From NCBI RefSeq assembly GCF_918698115.1, contig NZ_CAKKLV010000004.1, positions 1 to 64,000 on the forward strand: DNA of 64,000 nt, given 5' to 3'. The translations under genes and the position numbers were made by a program. Within the stretch, counting starts at the first letter, position 1; each line of letters starts with the position of its first letter. Positions 53,082-62,784 of the stretch are shown here, piece after piece. The DNA is from Peribacillus sp. Bi96 (GTDB lineage: Bacteria; Bacillota; Bacilli; Bacillales; DSM-1321). The notes beneath the pieces were generated by a model. The model was not told where the DNA came from. It searched no databases and worked only from the letters and a program-made list of their open reading frames with translations.

Positions 53082-54797
53082 TTGTTAACAGAACTATCGA
53101 TTAGGAATTTTGCGATCATAGATAGCCTGTCCGTATCTTTTGAGAAAGGCTTGACTGTCTTGACCGGAGAAACTGGGGCAGGGAAATCAATTATCATAGA
53201 TGCCGTTCATCTTTTGGTTGGGGGACGTGGCTCGGCAGAGTTCATTCGGCATGGTGAGTCGAAGGCCGAAATAGAAGGATTATTTCAGATTGAAGATGAG
53301 TCGCATCCCGTCTTTGCTAAGGCAGTAGAATTTGGCTTGGATATGAATGATGGGATGGCCATTCTTCGAAGGGATATCTCACTCAGCGGCAAAAGTGTAT
53401 GCAGGGTAAATGGTAAACTTGTAACGATTGCCATTTTACGCGAAATAGGACGGACACTGATTGATATTCATGGTCAGCATGAACATCAGGAATTAATGGA
53501 TGAACGACTGCATCTTCCGCTGCTGGATCAGTTCGGCGGTGAAAAAATTGCCTCGGCACTCACTGAATACCAAAAACTATATAAACGTTATGAAACCGCT
53601 TCTAAACAATTGAATGGTTTAAGCCAAAATGAACAGCAAATGGTCCACCGCCTTGATTTGATTCAATTTCAATTCGATGAAATCCATAAAGCTGATTTGA
53701 AACTTCACGAAGATGAAGAATTGATGGAAGAGCGGAAAAAAATTAATAATTTCGAAAAAATCCATGAAGCGCTGCAAACCAGTTATAATGCTTTAAATGG
53801 TGAGCAACATGCAATTGATTGGCTTTCCGTAGCCATGAATAACCTGGAGGAAGCGGCAGGGCTTGATGAGGGATTAAAAAACAGCTCCGAGACCGTTTCA
53901 AATAGTTACTTCCTTCTTGAAGAGGCAGTGTCGAACATCCGGGATCAATTGGACTCTTTGGATTATGATACCGAACGTGTTGAATTCATTGAAAGTCGCC
54001 TTAATGAAATAAATCAATTAAAACGTAAATACGGGAGGACCATCGAGGAAATCCTGGAATATGGTGCTGGTATCGAAGAGGAAGTTGAAAAACTGCAAAA
54101 TAGGGAAACCCATATTGCGAAGCTTGAAAAGGAAATAAAATCGATTAAGGCTGATTTAATTGTTGAAGCAAAGAATCTGTCTGATCTTCGTCAGACATTC
54201 GCTTTGCAGTTAACAAAAAAAATTCATCAGGAATTAAAAGATTTATACATGGAAAAAACAATTTTCGAACCACATTTCCTTCAAACGGCTTATACTTTCG
54301 ATGAGTTGTCAGATCGGGGCATTAATCAAACAGGCCTGGATAATATGGAATTTTATATTTCCACCAATCCAGGAGAACCGTTGAAACCTCTTTCTAAAAT
54401 TGCATCGGGTGGAGAGTTGTCGAGGATCATGTTGGCTTTGAAAAGCATTTTCTCCAAGCATCAGGGCATTACGTCCATTATTTTCGATGAAGTGGACACC
54501 GGTGTAAGCGGACGGGTTGCGCAATCCATTGCCGAAAAGATCTATAAAGTGGCAACGGGATCTCAAGTGCTGTGCATATCCCATCTACCACAGGTGGCAG
54601 CAATGGCGGATACTCACCTTTTCATTGCGAAAAATGTGAAGGCTGGGCGGACGAATACCTCTGTTAAACCACTTATAGAAACGGAAAAAATAAAAGAAAT
54701 CGGCAGGATGATTTCAGGTGTCGAGATTACGGACTTGACGAAGCAGCATGCCAATGAATTAATTCAGCTGGCCAAAAGGCTGAAGATCACATCTTGA
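53082..54797 (+). CDS. recN: DNA repair protein RecN
   Basis: RecN is an SMC-like ATPase that acts early at DNA double-strand breaks. Walker A is LTGETGAGKSIIIDAV, the signature motif is SGGELSRIMLALK, and Walker B is SIIFDEVDTGVSG. A coiled-coil middle (residues 160-350) joins the ATPase halves. The TTG start at 53082 follows GTGAGGTGACC. Length is 571 aa. It is directly downstream of ahrC. Confidence 0.95.
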   Translation: MLTELSIRNFAIIDSLSVSFEKGLTVLTGETGAGKSIIIDAVHLLVGGRGSAEFIRHGESKAEIEGLFQIEDESHPVFAKAVEFGLDMNDGMAILRRDISLSGKSVCRVNGKLVTIAILREIGRTLIDIHGQHEHQELMDERLHLPLLDQFGGEKIASALTEYQKLYKRYETASKQLNGLSQNEQQMVHRLDLIQFQFDEIHKADLKLHEDEELMEERKKINNFEKIHEALQTSYNALNGEQHAIDWLSVAMNNLEEAAGLDEGLKNSSETVSNSYFLLEEAVSNIRDQLDSLDYDTERVEFIESRLNEINQLKRKYGRTIEEILEYGAGIEEEVEKLQNRETHIAKLEKEIKSIKADLIVEAKNLSDLRQTFALQLTKKIHQELKDLYMEKTIFEPHFLQTAYTFDELSDRGINQTGLDNMEFYISTNPGEPLKPLSKIASGGELSRIMLALKSIFSKHQGITSIIFDEVDTGVSGRVAQSIAEKIYKVATGSQVLCISHLPQVAAMADTHLFIAKNVKAGRTNTSVKPLIETEKIKEIGRMISGVEITDLTKQHANELIQLAKRLKITS

Positions 54798-54843
54798 TAG
54801 GCTCACAAGAAGATTATTTAAACTTCTCATAAGCATTCATTGT

Positions 54844-54877
54844 AAAGCTATCCAAAAACGGATAGCTTTTATTTTTT
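54844..54877 (+). terminator. terminator after recN
   Basis: AAAGCTATCC (54844-54853) pairs with GGATAGCTTT (54860-54869), followed by TATTTTTT. Confidence 0.92.
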
Positions 54878-54958
54878 GCTCCTGTTATAAATGACTGTCA
54901 TGAGGGCTAAATTAAAGGTGTAGCCATAAAGTTTCAGAGAGCGAGGAGAGTGAATGGA

Positions 54959-56251
54959 TTGAAATTTTTATGGATAAACAGGATCATCGGTGGAATTCTC
55001 CTTGTTTCGCTATTAACATTAGGGTTATACCAGCCATCTCGTGAATATTTTTTAATTCCAAATCATCTTGTACTATTTGAAGGAAGTCAATATAGTATTT
55101 CCAAATCATTACCTGTTTCTGCAAAAGCTTCGGGATCAAGTGATGGGATTTCGCTTCATGATGAACAAGCTTCGATAACGCTAGGTGCCGAGAAACCAGG
55201 TACGAATGAAGTTTTACTTGATGTAGCAGGCCTGCCTGCCAAAAAGGTTGACATTAGGGTGTTAAAAGACTTTAAAGTCATGCCTGGAGGACAATCCATT
55301 GGCGTTAAGCTTAATACTCTCGGAGTGCTCGTAGTAGGTCATCATCTTATTGATACTACACAAGGGAAAAAATCACCAGGAGAGAAAGCGAAAATTGAAA
55401 TTGGTGATATTATTACAGAAATCAATGGTCAGACGATAAAGAAGATGGGGGATGTAACCCCTTTTGTTCAGCAGGCAGGTGAAAAGGGAGAAGCGTTGAA
55501 TCTTGTCATCAATCGGGATAATGAAGTGCTTCATAGTACCCTTTTACCTTTAAAAGATAAGAATGAAGGAACATACAAATTAGGTTTGTATATCCGTGAT
55601 TCGGCAGCTGGTATCGGAACGATGACGTTTTATCACCCGGATTCAAAAAAATATGGGGCATTGGGACATGTCATTTCCGATATGGATACAAAAAAGCCGA
55701 TTGTTGTAAAGGACGGGCAGATTGTTCAATCGACAGTCACTTCCATTGAAAAGGGAAGCAATGGTGATCCGGGAGAAAAATTGGCACGCTTTTCTTCTAA
55801 TAAAGAGAAAATAGGAAATATTAATCGCAATAGTCCCTTTGGGATTTTTGGGAAATTAAATCAAGATTTTAAAAACGGGGTTAATGACAAGGCACTCCCC
55901 ATCACCCTTTCCCATGAGGTAAAGGAAGGACCAGCAAAGATCCTGACAGTGGTGGATGGTTCTAAAGTAGAGGAATTCGATGTGGAAATCGTCAGTTCCA
56001 TTCCACAAAAGTTTCCTGCGATCAAAGGAATGGTCTTAAAAGTGACGGATAAAGAATTGCTTCAAAAAACGGGTGGGATCGTTCAGGGTATGAGCGGCAG
56101 TCCTATCATACAAAATGGGAAATTAATCGGTGCAGTCACCCATGTATTTGTTAATGATCCTACTAGTGGGTATGGAGTCCATATCGAATGGATGTTAAAC
56201 GAAGCCGGTATTAATATATACGACAAAGATAATTATGAAAAGGCAAGTTGA
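54959..56251 (+). CDS. spoIVB: sporulation signalling protease SpoIVB
   Basis: SpoIVB is secreted from the forespore to trigger pro-sigma-K processing in the mother cell. A membrane/signal segment (residues 5-22) is followed by a PDZ domain near 100-180 (containing [18 protein letters not shown]) and an SA-clan serine peptidase domain. The catalytic serine lies in [10 protein letters not shown] (S379 from this start), and the [11 protein letters not shown] histidine and aspartate are present. TTG 54959 is spaced properly from GAGGAG; GTG 54950 overlaps that site but is also possible. Length is 430 aa. Confidence 0.93.
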   Translation: MKFLWINRIIGGILLVSLLTLGLYQPSREYFLIPNHLVLFEGSQYSISKSLPVSAKASGSSDGISLHDEQASITLGAEKPGTNEVLLDVAGLPAKKVDIRVLKDFKVMPGGQSIGVKLNTLGVLVVGHHLIDTTQGKKSPGEKAKIEIGDIITEINGQTIKKMGDVTPFVQQAGEKGEALNLVINRDNEVLHSTLLPLKDKNEGTYKLGLYIRDSAAGIGTMTFYHPDSKKYGALGHVISDMDTKKPIVVKDGQIVQSTVTSIEKGSNGDPGEKLARFSSNKEKIGNINRNSPFGIFGKLNQDFKNGVNDKALPITLSHEVKEGPAKILTVVDGSKVEEFDVEIVSSIPQKFPAIKGMVLKVTDKELLQKTGGIVQGMSGSPIIQNGKLIGAVTHVFVNDPTSGYGVHIEWMLNEAGINIYDKDNYEKAS

Positions 56252-56258
56252 AGAAACC

Positions 56259-56284
56259 GGGTATCCCTTTGGATGCCCCTTTTT
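56259..56284 (+). terminator. terminator after spoIVB
   Basis: GGGTATCC (56259-56266) pairs with GGATGCCC (56271-56278), followed by CTTTTT. Confidence 0.85.
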
Positions 56285-56399
56285 AATGGGGAGCGGTGAT
56301 TGGCAATAATAATGTTCTTTTAAGGGTTTGGCAATGGTTTAATAAAAAATAGAGGATTTTTTGAAACGATGTGATAAAATGATAACGAAATGAAGATTT

Positions 56400-56518
56400 T
56401 TCGACAATCGGTTTATTCGAATAGCAAACGAAGTCGAAAACAAGAGATATCCGGAGAATAATATTGAATTCCTTATATTTTTTCAAAAATAAAAGGAATT
56501 TAGTTTCCATTGTCGAAA
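56400..56518 (+). promoter_or_regulatory. spo0A control region with 0A boxes and sigma-H-like promoter
   Basis: TTCGACAA (56400-56407) is an exact inverse 0A box, and TTGTCGAAA (56510-56518) is an exact direct box; AAGTCGAAA (56431-56439) is a weaker copy. AAAGGAATT (56492-56500) followed 12 or so bases on by a GAAA element is sigma-H-like and overlaps the direct box. This matches the autoregulated sporulation promoter of B. subtilis spo0A. Confidence 0.7.
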
Positions 56519-56586
56519 AGTTCAATTACAATAGAATTTAGTCATATAGAAAAAAAGACCAATTGTAGTTGAGGAGGAAATCAAGC

Positions 56587-57378
56587 GTGAAAAAAATTAA
56601 GGTGTGCGTTGTAGACGATAATAGAGAACTTGTTGGCCTTCTGGAAGAATACATTTCAGCACAGGAAGACATGGAAGTGATTGGGGTGGCACATAACGGA
56701 CAAGATTGCCTGGGGATGCTTGAAAGCGTTGATCCGGATATATTGATCCTCGATATTATCATGCCTCATTTAGATGGGTTAGGTGTACTTGAAAAACTTC
56801 GTGAAGTAAAACGGGGTGCTATGCCTAATGTAATTATGCTTACTGCCTTTGGTCAAGAAGATGTCACGAAAAAAGCAGTTGATTTGGGCGCGTCTTATTT
56901 TATCCTGAAGCCTTTTGATATGGAGAATCTAGCCAATCATATTCGTCAGGTGAGCAGTAAAGGCCAGGCTGTTTTAAAAAATCATAGTCAATTTAGCTAT
57001 CGTCCCCAAAATGAACCAAAGCCGAAAAACCTCGATGCCAGCATCACAAGCATCATTCACGAAATTGGAGTGCCTGCACATATTAAGGGCTATTTGTATT
57101 TAAGGGAAGCCATATCCATGGTGTACAATGATATTGAACTATTGGGCTCGATCACCAAAGTTTTATATCCGGATATCGCCAAAAAATACAATACAACGGC
57201 AAGCCGAGTTGAACGTGCGATCCGACATGCAATTGAAGTGGCCTGGAGCCGTGGCAATATAGAATCCATTTCATCTTTATTCGGTTATACGGTCAGCATG
57301 ACTAAGGCTAAACCTACAAATTCCGAATTCATAGCAATGGTTGCCGATAAGCTTCGCCTTGAACATAAAGCATCTTGA
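56587..57378 (+). CDS. spo0A: master sporulation response regulator Spo0A
   Basis: Spo0A is the phosphorelay response regulator that starts sporulation. The receiver domain has acidic pocket D10-D11 and phosphorylated D56 in LILDIIMPH, with the conserved lysine in LKPF. The C-terminal effector domain has the 0A-box-binding helix in [19 protein letters not shown] and the conserved end [23 protein letters not shown] 56587 follows TGAGGAGGAAA; upstream readings start before that site. Length is 263 aa, virtually the same as B. subtilis. Confidence 0.97.
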   Translation: MKKIKVCVVDDNRELVGLLEEYISAQEDMEVIGVAHNGQDCLGMLESVDPDILILDIIMPHLDGLGVLEKLREVKRGAMPNVIMLTAFGQEDVTKKAVDLGASYFILKPFDMENLANHIRQVSSKGQAVLKNHSQFSYRPQNEPKPKNLDASITSIIHEIGVPAHIKGYLYLREAISMVYNDIELLGSITKVLYPDIAKKYNTTASRVERAIRHAIEVAWSRGNIESISSLFGYTVSMTKAKPTNSEFIAMVADKLRLEHKAS

Positions 57379-57584
57379 CAGGGGTAGGGGCGTTGATTTG
57401 ACGGCAATTTGGACGGGAATTTAACCGTGAATTTATCGCCAACTCCGGTAAACCTTGCGGTGGAATACCAATAAAGACTGATCGTATTTGGCGGAAACTC
57501 GGCACACTACGAGTCAGTATATAGGAAAATTCCGCAGTCGTCCAAACTGGGCGGCTATTATTTTCGCGTAAGGGGTTGGTACTT

Positions 57585-57791
57585 ATGTCCATCCGTAATC
57601 GATTGAATGTATTACGTCATGATCTTCGTATGACCCAAACGGAATTTGCCGCATTTATAGGGCTCTAAGCGTATATATCAGTGTAAGCGTTACGAAAGGA
57701 AGCCCACGAACCTACGCTCGACAATGCCATGCTAAATAGCGAAAGGCTCGGTATGACGGTAAACGAAATATTTTATAGGGAAAAATCATGA
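57585..57791 (+). pseudogene. XRE-family helix-turn-helix regulator pseudogene
   Basis: The frame starts MSIRNRLNVLRHDLRMTQTE and continues FAAFIGL, a standard Cro/CI-type helix-turn-helix start, but is broken by TAA at codon 28. It then reads AYISV, meets a second TAA, and continues ALRKEAHEPTLDNAML and GMTVNEIFYREK to TGA 57789-57791. Both stops are in one uninterrupted frame, and downstream residues still fit the small-XRE pattern (EPTLDxAMxxSERLxMxVNEIF). It was therefore a real 68-codon gene that has decayed by substitutions. Confidence 0.75.
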
Positions 57792-57816
57792 CGTCCATTG
57801 CTGGGCGTTTTTTTTT
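57791..57816 (+). terminator. terminator behind the XRE pseudogene
   Basis: ACGTCC (57791-57796) pairs with GGGCGT (57803-57808), with one G-U pair, then nine T residues. It overlaps the pseudogene stop. Confidence 0.65.
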
Positions 57817-58115
57817 ATGCCTTTGCCTTTTCAACTCCGTTTAATTTTTTGTTAGGTCGCGACTTGGAACGTGTAAAAACGCTCAACCCTACGTTTAATA
57901 TGTCCGATATGAAAACGGAGAAAGACAAAGACGTTCGACCGACTCTATACGTAAAAAAGCCCCGACAATTAGCGGATCACTCCGTAAGGTCGAGGATTTT
58001 TTCTTGAACAAACGAAAGTGCGATACTGCTGATTTAATTTGTCACCACGATGCTTTCAAGTGTTATATAGGTATTCAAACATAAATTATAGGGGATTGGG
58101 ATAGTCAAGAACCTG

Positions 58116-58140
58116 AAAAGGGACCTAAATAGTCCCTTTT
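58116..58140. terminator. hairpin downstream of the DUF6241-type gene
   Basis: AAAAGGGA (58116-58123) pairs with TCCCTTTT (58133-58140). T-runs are short on both strands. It sits 45 bases beyond the stop of the minus-strand gene. Confidence 0.55.
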
Positions 58141-58184
58141 GTTTTGATTAATAAAATAATCGATGGGCTCGATTATACTGACTA

Positions 58185-58727
58185 TCAAAAGTTTTCTTTG
58201 ACAAATTCTGCTTCTTGTTCAGGAGTAAGAACTCCGGTAGCTTTACCAACATTTCCATTTTGGGCACCCCAAAGGTAGTTGTGATCTTCCACTATATTGT
58301 CGAAGTTTCCTTCTTTCCAGTTTCCTACGATCCTCAGTAATTCTCTTTTAAGTGTGAAGCCGATGTCAATATCTTTAATAAATGCATAAACGACATTGAT
58401 GTTTTCAGGAGTCATCTCAAGGTTGTACCATTTTTCTTCAGAAATTACTTTTTGATGAGTCATACTATGCATAGTTTTCATCACGTCTTTTGCAGTTGAA
58501 GCCGGGCCAAGACCTAATTCATATAGAACTTGTTCATATTCTGAAGTTTGTTCTTCCATATCCTTATCTTTCTTATTTTTCCCCGAAACTTCCATAACAG
58601 CAATACCGGTATTTGGTTCATTATGCGTTGCTTCATACTTTTTAGCATTCTGCTGTAATGTTATTACCACTGCAAGAACTGCTGCAGCAACAATAATTGA
58701 AACCACTGACCATCTAAATTTATTCAT
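58185..58727 (-). CDS. DUF6241-like membrane-anchored protein
   Basis: This 180-aa protein has an N-terminal membrane anchor (WSVVSIIVAAAVLAVVITL) and an extracellular helical domain. It contains ATHNEPNTGIAVMEVSGK, MHSMTHQKVISEEKWYNLEM and LWGAQNGNVGKATGVLTPEQ, which I associate with the DUF6241 family of Bacillaceae. No catalytic motif is seen. ATG 58727 follows GAGGAACTTAAC; an earlier ATG at 58754 overlaps this site. It is in the variable interval between spo0A and the GDPD gene, so it may be accessory. Confidence 0.7.
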   Translation of the reverse strand: MNKFRWSVVSIIVAAAVLAVVITLQQNAKKYEATHNEPNTGIAVMEVSGKNKKDKDMEEQTSEYEQVLYELGLGPASTAKDVMKTMHSMTHQKVISEEKWYNLEMTPENINVVYAFIKDIDIGFTLKRELLRIVGNWKEGNFDNIVEDHNYLWGAQNGNVGKATGVLTPEQEAEFVKENF

Positions 58728-59130
58728 GTTAAGTTCCTCCGAGTCATAGTTCAATTATTCACTCATCAATTACATCCTTTTATGGATAAGCTAACCAGTA
58801 TTATATTAACATAAAATATTAACCGATAATCTTAAACAATTATGTAACCATAAAGAATACATATAAATTTTTTATCGGAAACCAATACAGAGTATCCTGA
58901 GACAACTGGTGACTAAATGAACAGGCGCATTGGCGATACACGTCCGTGTATGTAAAGAGAGCGACTGCAATTGTTCACTTCCCTGCTTATTATATAGACG
59001 TCCACGTGCATCTTCGTGTTGCCTTTTTCGAAAAGGTTTTCCGGTAAATGATATCGATGAAAATAATCTTCCGTTTCTTTTCATAAAATTGGGGATATAA
59101 CGATTTTTGGGAGAGGTGGCAGATTTCATC
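58728..59130. other. intergenic region between the DUF6241-type gene and the GDPD gene
   Basis: Roughly 400 bases with no convincing gene. An 86-codon minus-strand frame at 58872-59132 lacks a ribosome-binding site and a recognisable family. Two small inverted repeats (ATACACG/CGTGTAT near 58935-58955, and CCTTTTTCGAAAAGG near 59020-59034) are visible. The region should hold both outward promoters. Confidence 0.4.
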
Positions 59131-59859
59131 ATGACCTTAATCTTTGCTCATCGAGGCTCATCAGGTACCCATCCGGAAAATACGATGTCGGCGTTCAAAG
59201 AAGCAGCCCGTGTAGGAGCAGACGGAATTGAAACGGATGTCCAGCTCTCGAAAGATGGAGAAGTAGTCATCATTCACGATGAAAAGCTCGATCGGACGAC
59301 GAATGCCTCAGGGTATGTAAAAGATCGGACCTTAATGGAGTTGAAAACTCTTAAAGCTTCCTCAAATTATAAAGGTAAATGGGGTAAAGAAAAAATTCCG
59401 ACACTTGAAGAACTTTTGATATGGCTAAACAATAATCAGCTTTTTTGCAATATTGAATTGAAAAACATGCTTTTTCTGTATCCAGGCTTAGAAGAGAAAG
59501 TCATACGCCTCATCCGTACCTACCAAATGGAAGAAAGGATCATTCTTTCTTCTTTCAATCATTATAGCTTGGTTCATTGCCACCGATTGGCACCTGAAAT
59601 GGAAACGGCACCGCTTTATAGGGATGGGCTGTACATGCCGTGGGTTTATGCCAAGGCAATAGGAGGGAGCGCTATCCATCCAAATATCCGGGTTGCCCCT
59701 GATGTCATTATTCGAGCATCGTTAAGAATGGGTGTTCCTGTAAGGCCCTATACCATTAATAAGGAAGCGGAGATGAAGCGATTATTCAATTTGGGATGCA
59801 GTGCCATCATTACCGATTTTCCTGAGGATGCGATACGGGTCAGAGAAGGACTTAAATAG
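59131..59859 (+). CDS. glycerophosphodiester phosphodiesterase (YqiK-like)
   Basis: This 242-aa GDPD-domain enzyme hydrolyses glycerophosphodiesters to glycerol-3-phosphate and an alcohol. Active-site motifs are AHRGSSGTHPENTMSAF (histidine and arginine), IETDVQLSKDGEVVIIHDEKLDRTT (glutamate, aspartate and second histidine) and FCNIELKN. It has no signal peptide, so it is a cytosolic form, in the position of B. subtilis yqiK. ATG 59131 is chosen by family N-terminus (MTLIFAHRG); GAGAGG lies about 14 bases upstream, longer than ideal, and GTG 59116 is a less likely option. Confidence 0.9.
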   Translation: MTLIFAHRGSSGTHPENTMSAFKEAARVGADGIETDVQLSKDGEVVIIHDEKLDRTTNASGYVKDRTLMELKTLKASSNYKGKWGKEKIPTLEELLIWLNNNQLFCNIELKNMLFLYPGLEEKVIRLIRTYQMEERIILSSFNHYSLVHCHRLAPEMETAPLYRDGLYMPWVYAKAIGGSAIHPNIRVAPDVIIRASLRMGVPVRPYTINKEAEMKRLFNLGCSAIITDFPEDAIRVREGLK

Positions 59860-59872
59860 AGATAATGAAAGA

Positions 59873-59907
59873 AGAAGGTGCCATATCTTACATGGCACCT
59901 TCTTTTT
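59873..59907 (+). terminator. terminator between the GDPD gene and yqzF
   Basis: AGAAGGTGCCAT (59873-59884) pairs with ATGGCACCTTCT (59892-59903), followed by T4-5. The minus strand also reads towards T residues, so it may serve both. Confidence 0.9.
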
Positions 59908-59912
59908 GCGCA

Positions 59913-60149
59913 TTAAAATTTATTGAATCTGCTTTGAACCTTATTTTGTTTTCGATCTCGATGAAGGACGAAGCCGGCGATGAAGGCTATCCCGCCAATT
60001 GTGATAAGCAGGCCGATTAAAAATTGCAACCACAGGACTGGATAGGGAGGCTGTAAAATGCCGAACACCATGTCCCTCATTATTTTTATGCCATAGGCAG
60101 CAAATGCCCCGGGAATAAAAAGAATCAAAAAAGCGATTAAACGTTTCAT
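59913..60149 (-). CDS. yqzF: YqzF-like DUF2627 membrane protein
   Basis: This 78-aa protein has two membrane helices (residues 3-22 and about 40-62) with a short loop carrying IKIMRDMVFGILQPPYPVLW, matching DUF2627/YqzF. A GGAAGGGAT site lies ahead of the ATG. The basic tail (HRDRKQNKVQSRFNKF) is probably cytosolic. It sits between the GDPD gene and bkdR, as in B. subtilis. Function is unknown. Confidence 0.88.
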   Translation of the reverse strand: MKRLIAFLILFIPGAFAAYGIKIMRDMVFGILQPPYPVLWLQFLIGLLITIGGIAFIAGFVLHRDRKQNKVQSRFNKF

Positions 60150-60358
60150 GCGGTCAAATCCCTTCCGAAAATTCCGTCTTTTAAAAATGATAAAGGATAT
60201 AGAATATTTGTCAAGTTTCGGGAAACTAGAAAATGACTGGAAGGCAATGACTGTTTTTAAGGGATATCAATATGGTAAAATGAGAGGGCGTGGAGTATGA
60301 AAAAAATTGCAGAGATGAATCTTTTAATGGGGTAAATAAATCATAAGGGGGATGGCTC

Positions 60359-62416
60359 ATGCAAAAAGTCATGATAGTAGGGGGAGGAGTGGGAGGGACG
60401 ACCGTGTTGAAACTCCTTTCGGAAAGCGAAGTATTCTCAATTGTTTGTATGGCTGATACGAATGGATCCGCAGAAGGGATGCTTGCAGCAAAAGAACGAA
60501 GGATTCCTACAGTGACTAATTGGAGCAAGGGATTGGATGGGGATTTGGATATCATTTTTGATACGACTGGAGATCCGTCTGTTTATAATAAGATAAAAAG
60601 GGATATGCATGATCAAACGATACTCATTCCTGGAAGTGTCGCCCACATCATGACGAAGTTGTTTGAAGAGAAAAATCGTTTAATAAATAAATTGGAGAAT
60701 GCTTCGGCAAAAATGGACCTGATCCTGAATACGACCAGTGAAGGGATGGTGGTGATTGATCAGGATGGATTCATCATCATGTTCAATGATAGTGCCGAAC
60801 GAGCATCTGATATAAAACGCAGGGACGCGATTGGCAGACATATTAAAGATATCTTCCCTACAACTGGATTGCTTCGAGTGATGGAAATGAACAAAAAAGA
60901 AGTAAATCAGGAGATCACCATTTCTAATGGGATGGAACTCATAACGACAAGGATTCCTCTGGTAAATGCCGATAAGGAAATCATAGGGGCTTTTTCCGTG
61001 TTTAGGAATAAAACGGAAGCTGTACAATTGGCAGAGCAGATCACTGATTTAAAAGAGATACAGACAATGCTCCAGGCGATCATACAATCCAGTGATGAAG
61101 CCATATCTGTCGTGGATGATCAAGGGAGGGGACTATTGATCAATCCAGCCTATACGAGAATCACTGGCCTGACAAAGAACCAAGTGATCGGGAAGCCGGC
61201 GTCCATCGATATTTACGAAGGGGAAAGTATGCATATGAAAGTGCTACAGACGAAAAAGCCTGTTCGGGGTGTCAATATGCGTGTCGGGCCAAAACATAAG
61301 GAAGTGATTGTGAATGTAGCTCCAATCATTGTGGATGGGTGTCTGAAAGGGAGTGTTGGCGTCATTCATGATGTATCGGAAATTCAAGCCTTGACTCATG
61401 AATTGAATCGGGCAAGACAGATTATCCGGACATTGCAGGCTAAATATTCCTTTGATGATATAATAGGAGCTTCCGAAGAGATGAAGCTTCCCATTGAACA
61501 AGCGAAATTATCGGCAAGGACACCGGCTACTGTCTTATTGAGAGGGGAATCAGGGACAGGCAAAGAGTTATTTGCACACGCCATCCATAATGCAAGCGAT
61601 AGGAAATTCAATAAATTCGTACGTGTAAACTGCGCGGCAATCTCGGAAGCATTACTTGAAAGTGAACTGTTCGGTTATGATGAGGGAGCGTTTACAGGCG
61701 CAAGCAGAGGCGGAAAGGTCGGTTTTTTTGAAGAGGCAAATCAAGGGAGCATCTTTTTGGACGAAATTGGTGAATTACCAGCGAACATCCAAGCAAAATT
61801 ACTGAGGGTTTTACAAGAGCGGGAAATCATCAGAGTGGGGGGAACAAAGCCGATTCCCATCAATGTCCGGGTCATAGCCGCTACGAATATCAATCTTGAA
61901 CAGGCAATAGCAAGCGGATCATTCAGGGAAGACTTATATTTCAGGCTGAACCGCATGCCAATTTTCATTGCTCCTTTACGAAAACGTAAAGAAGATTTAA
62001 GAGAATTGGCGGAGCATTTAATTCATAAAATCAATCAGGAGTATGGACGGAGCATAGAGGGAATCACTGCAGAAGCTATACATAAGATGCAAATCTATAA
62101 CTGGCCAGGGAATGTGAGGGAACTGGAAAATATTTTAGGACGGGCGATCATTTTCATGAAATTGAACGAGACGATCATTGATGTACAGCATATTCCGGAC
62201 TTTATCGAATCGATTCCAATAATACAGGAGAAAGACTCAATGGAGCCATCTGGCTACGTATCGGGCAGACCGCTCTCGGAGATAATAGACCAGTATGAAG
62301 CAAAAATCATTCAGCAAGCTATAAATACACACAAAGGAAATAAAACACTTACGGCAAAAGTGCTGGGGATTTCGGTTAGAAATCTATATTACAAAATGGA
62401 AAAATTCGAACTGTGA
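60359..62416 (+). CDS. bkdR: sigma-54-dependent activator BkdR
   Basis: BkdR activates the branched-chain keto-acid genes with sigma-54 (SigL). The N-terminal ~105 residues form a Rossmann-like sensor beginning [17 protein letters not shown]. Two PAS domains follow (about 115-210 and 235-340). The AAA+ core has Walker A GESGTGKE, the sigma-54 contact loop GAFTGA and [11 protein letters not shown] Fis-type helix-turn-helix ends the protein ([13 protein letters not shown]). Length is 685 aa. AAGGGGGATGG precedes the ATG. A matching sigma-54 promoter lies 190 bases downstream. Confidence 0.94.
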   Translation: MQKVMIVGGGVGGTTVLKLLSESEVFSIVCMADTNGSAEGMLAAKERRIPTVTNWSKGLDGDLDIIFDTTGDPSVYNKIKRDMHDQTILIPGSVAHIMTKLFEEKNRLINKLENASAKMDLILNTTSEGMVVIDQDGFIIMFNDSAERASDIKRRDAIGRHIKDIFPTTGLLRVMEMNKKEVNQEITISNGMELITTRIPLVNADKEIIGAFSVFRNKTEAVQLAEQITDLKEIQTMLQAIIQSSDEAISVVDDQGRGLLINPAYTRITGLTKNQVIGKPASIDIYEGESMHMKVLQTKKPVRGVNMRVGPKHKEVIVNVAPIIVDGCLKGSVGVIHDVSEIQALTHELNRARQIIRTLQAKYSFDDIIGASEEMKLPIEQAKLSARTPATVLLRGESGTGKELFAHAIHNASDRKFNKFVRVNCAAISEALLESELFGYDEGAFTGASRGGKVGFFEEANQGSIFLDEIGELPANIQAKLLRVLQEREIIRVGGTKPIPINVRVIAATNINLEQAIASGSFREDLYFRLNRMPIFIAPLRKRKEDLRELAEHLIHKINQEYGRSIEGITAEAIHKMQIYNWPGNVRELENILGRAIIFMKLNETIIDVQHIPDFIESIPIIQEKDSMEPSGYVSGRPLSEIIDQYEAKIIQQAINTHKGNKTLTAKVLGISVRNLYYKMEKFEL

Positions 62417-62604
62417 ATATACTTGCATGCTAAAAATTGCACACTATGAAAAAAACTGCGTGGAATATTCTGATTTATTTTAATTTAAGTGTAAGTCCAC
62501 TTCTAACATGAAATTTTTTTAAATCTGGTATAGGCTATAGTTGTTCACCTTATTAACCAGCATCTCCTTTTTTTGGTTATAAAGGCTCTCGCATTTCAAT
62601 TTAT

Positions 62605-62620
62605 TGGCATGTTATTTGCA
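62605..62620 (+). promoter_or_regulatory. sigma-54 promoter upstream of leucine dehydrogenase
   Basis: TGGCAT-N5-TTGCA (62605-62620) fits the -24/-12 consensus TGGCAC-N5-TTGCW with one mismatch in the -24 element and exact spacing. It lies about 165 bases before the start and just behind bkdR. This is the only credible promoter in the gap and predicts control by BkdR. Confidence 0.88.
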
Positions 62621-62784
62621 TATTTAAAGGTACATGGATTTTCCAAGGGAACCATTCCCAATGGGGAAAATATCATGTGATTAGCGGATTTCATTTAAAA
62701 AGAACGTAGTAGCCAGTAAGAATGAGGAGTAATGCAATGTCCTCATATCTGACACGAATTAAAACATCTAGGGAGGATTTCTTT

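Larger units (their letters stand above)
57379..58015 (+). mobile_element. decayed phage-like fragment downstream of spo0A
   Basis: This stretch has no intact gene. The frame through about 57411-57580 reads protein-like text (QFGREFNREFIANSGKPCGG, then IPIKTDRIWRKLGTLRVSI and a stop, then ENSAVVQTGRLLF). In the same frame, an XRE-type repressor pseudogene follows at 57585. Two imperfect terminators (57791-57816 and about 57953-58003) flank further anonymous sequence. The pattern fits the eroded end of a prophage or genomic element inserted behind spo0A. No attachment repeats or integrase were found. Confidence 0.45.

Noticed and set aside
57798..58007. 69-codon plus-strand ORF after the XRE pseudogene
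   Set aside because: It starts inside a terminator T-run, has no ribosome-binding site, and ends in another terminator-like stem; I keep it as decayed element sequence.
58872..59132. 86-codon minus-strand ORF between the DUF6241-type gene and the GDPD gene
   Set aside because: No ribosome-binding site, an unusual amino-acid mix, and overlap with the GDPD start region. A broken gene cannot be excluded.
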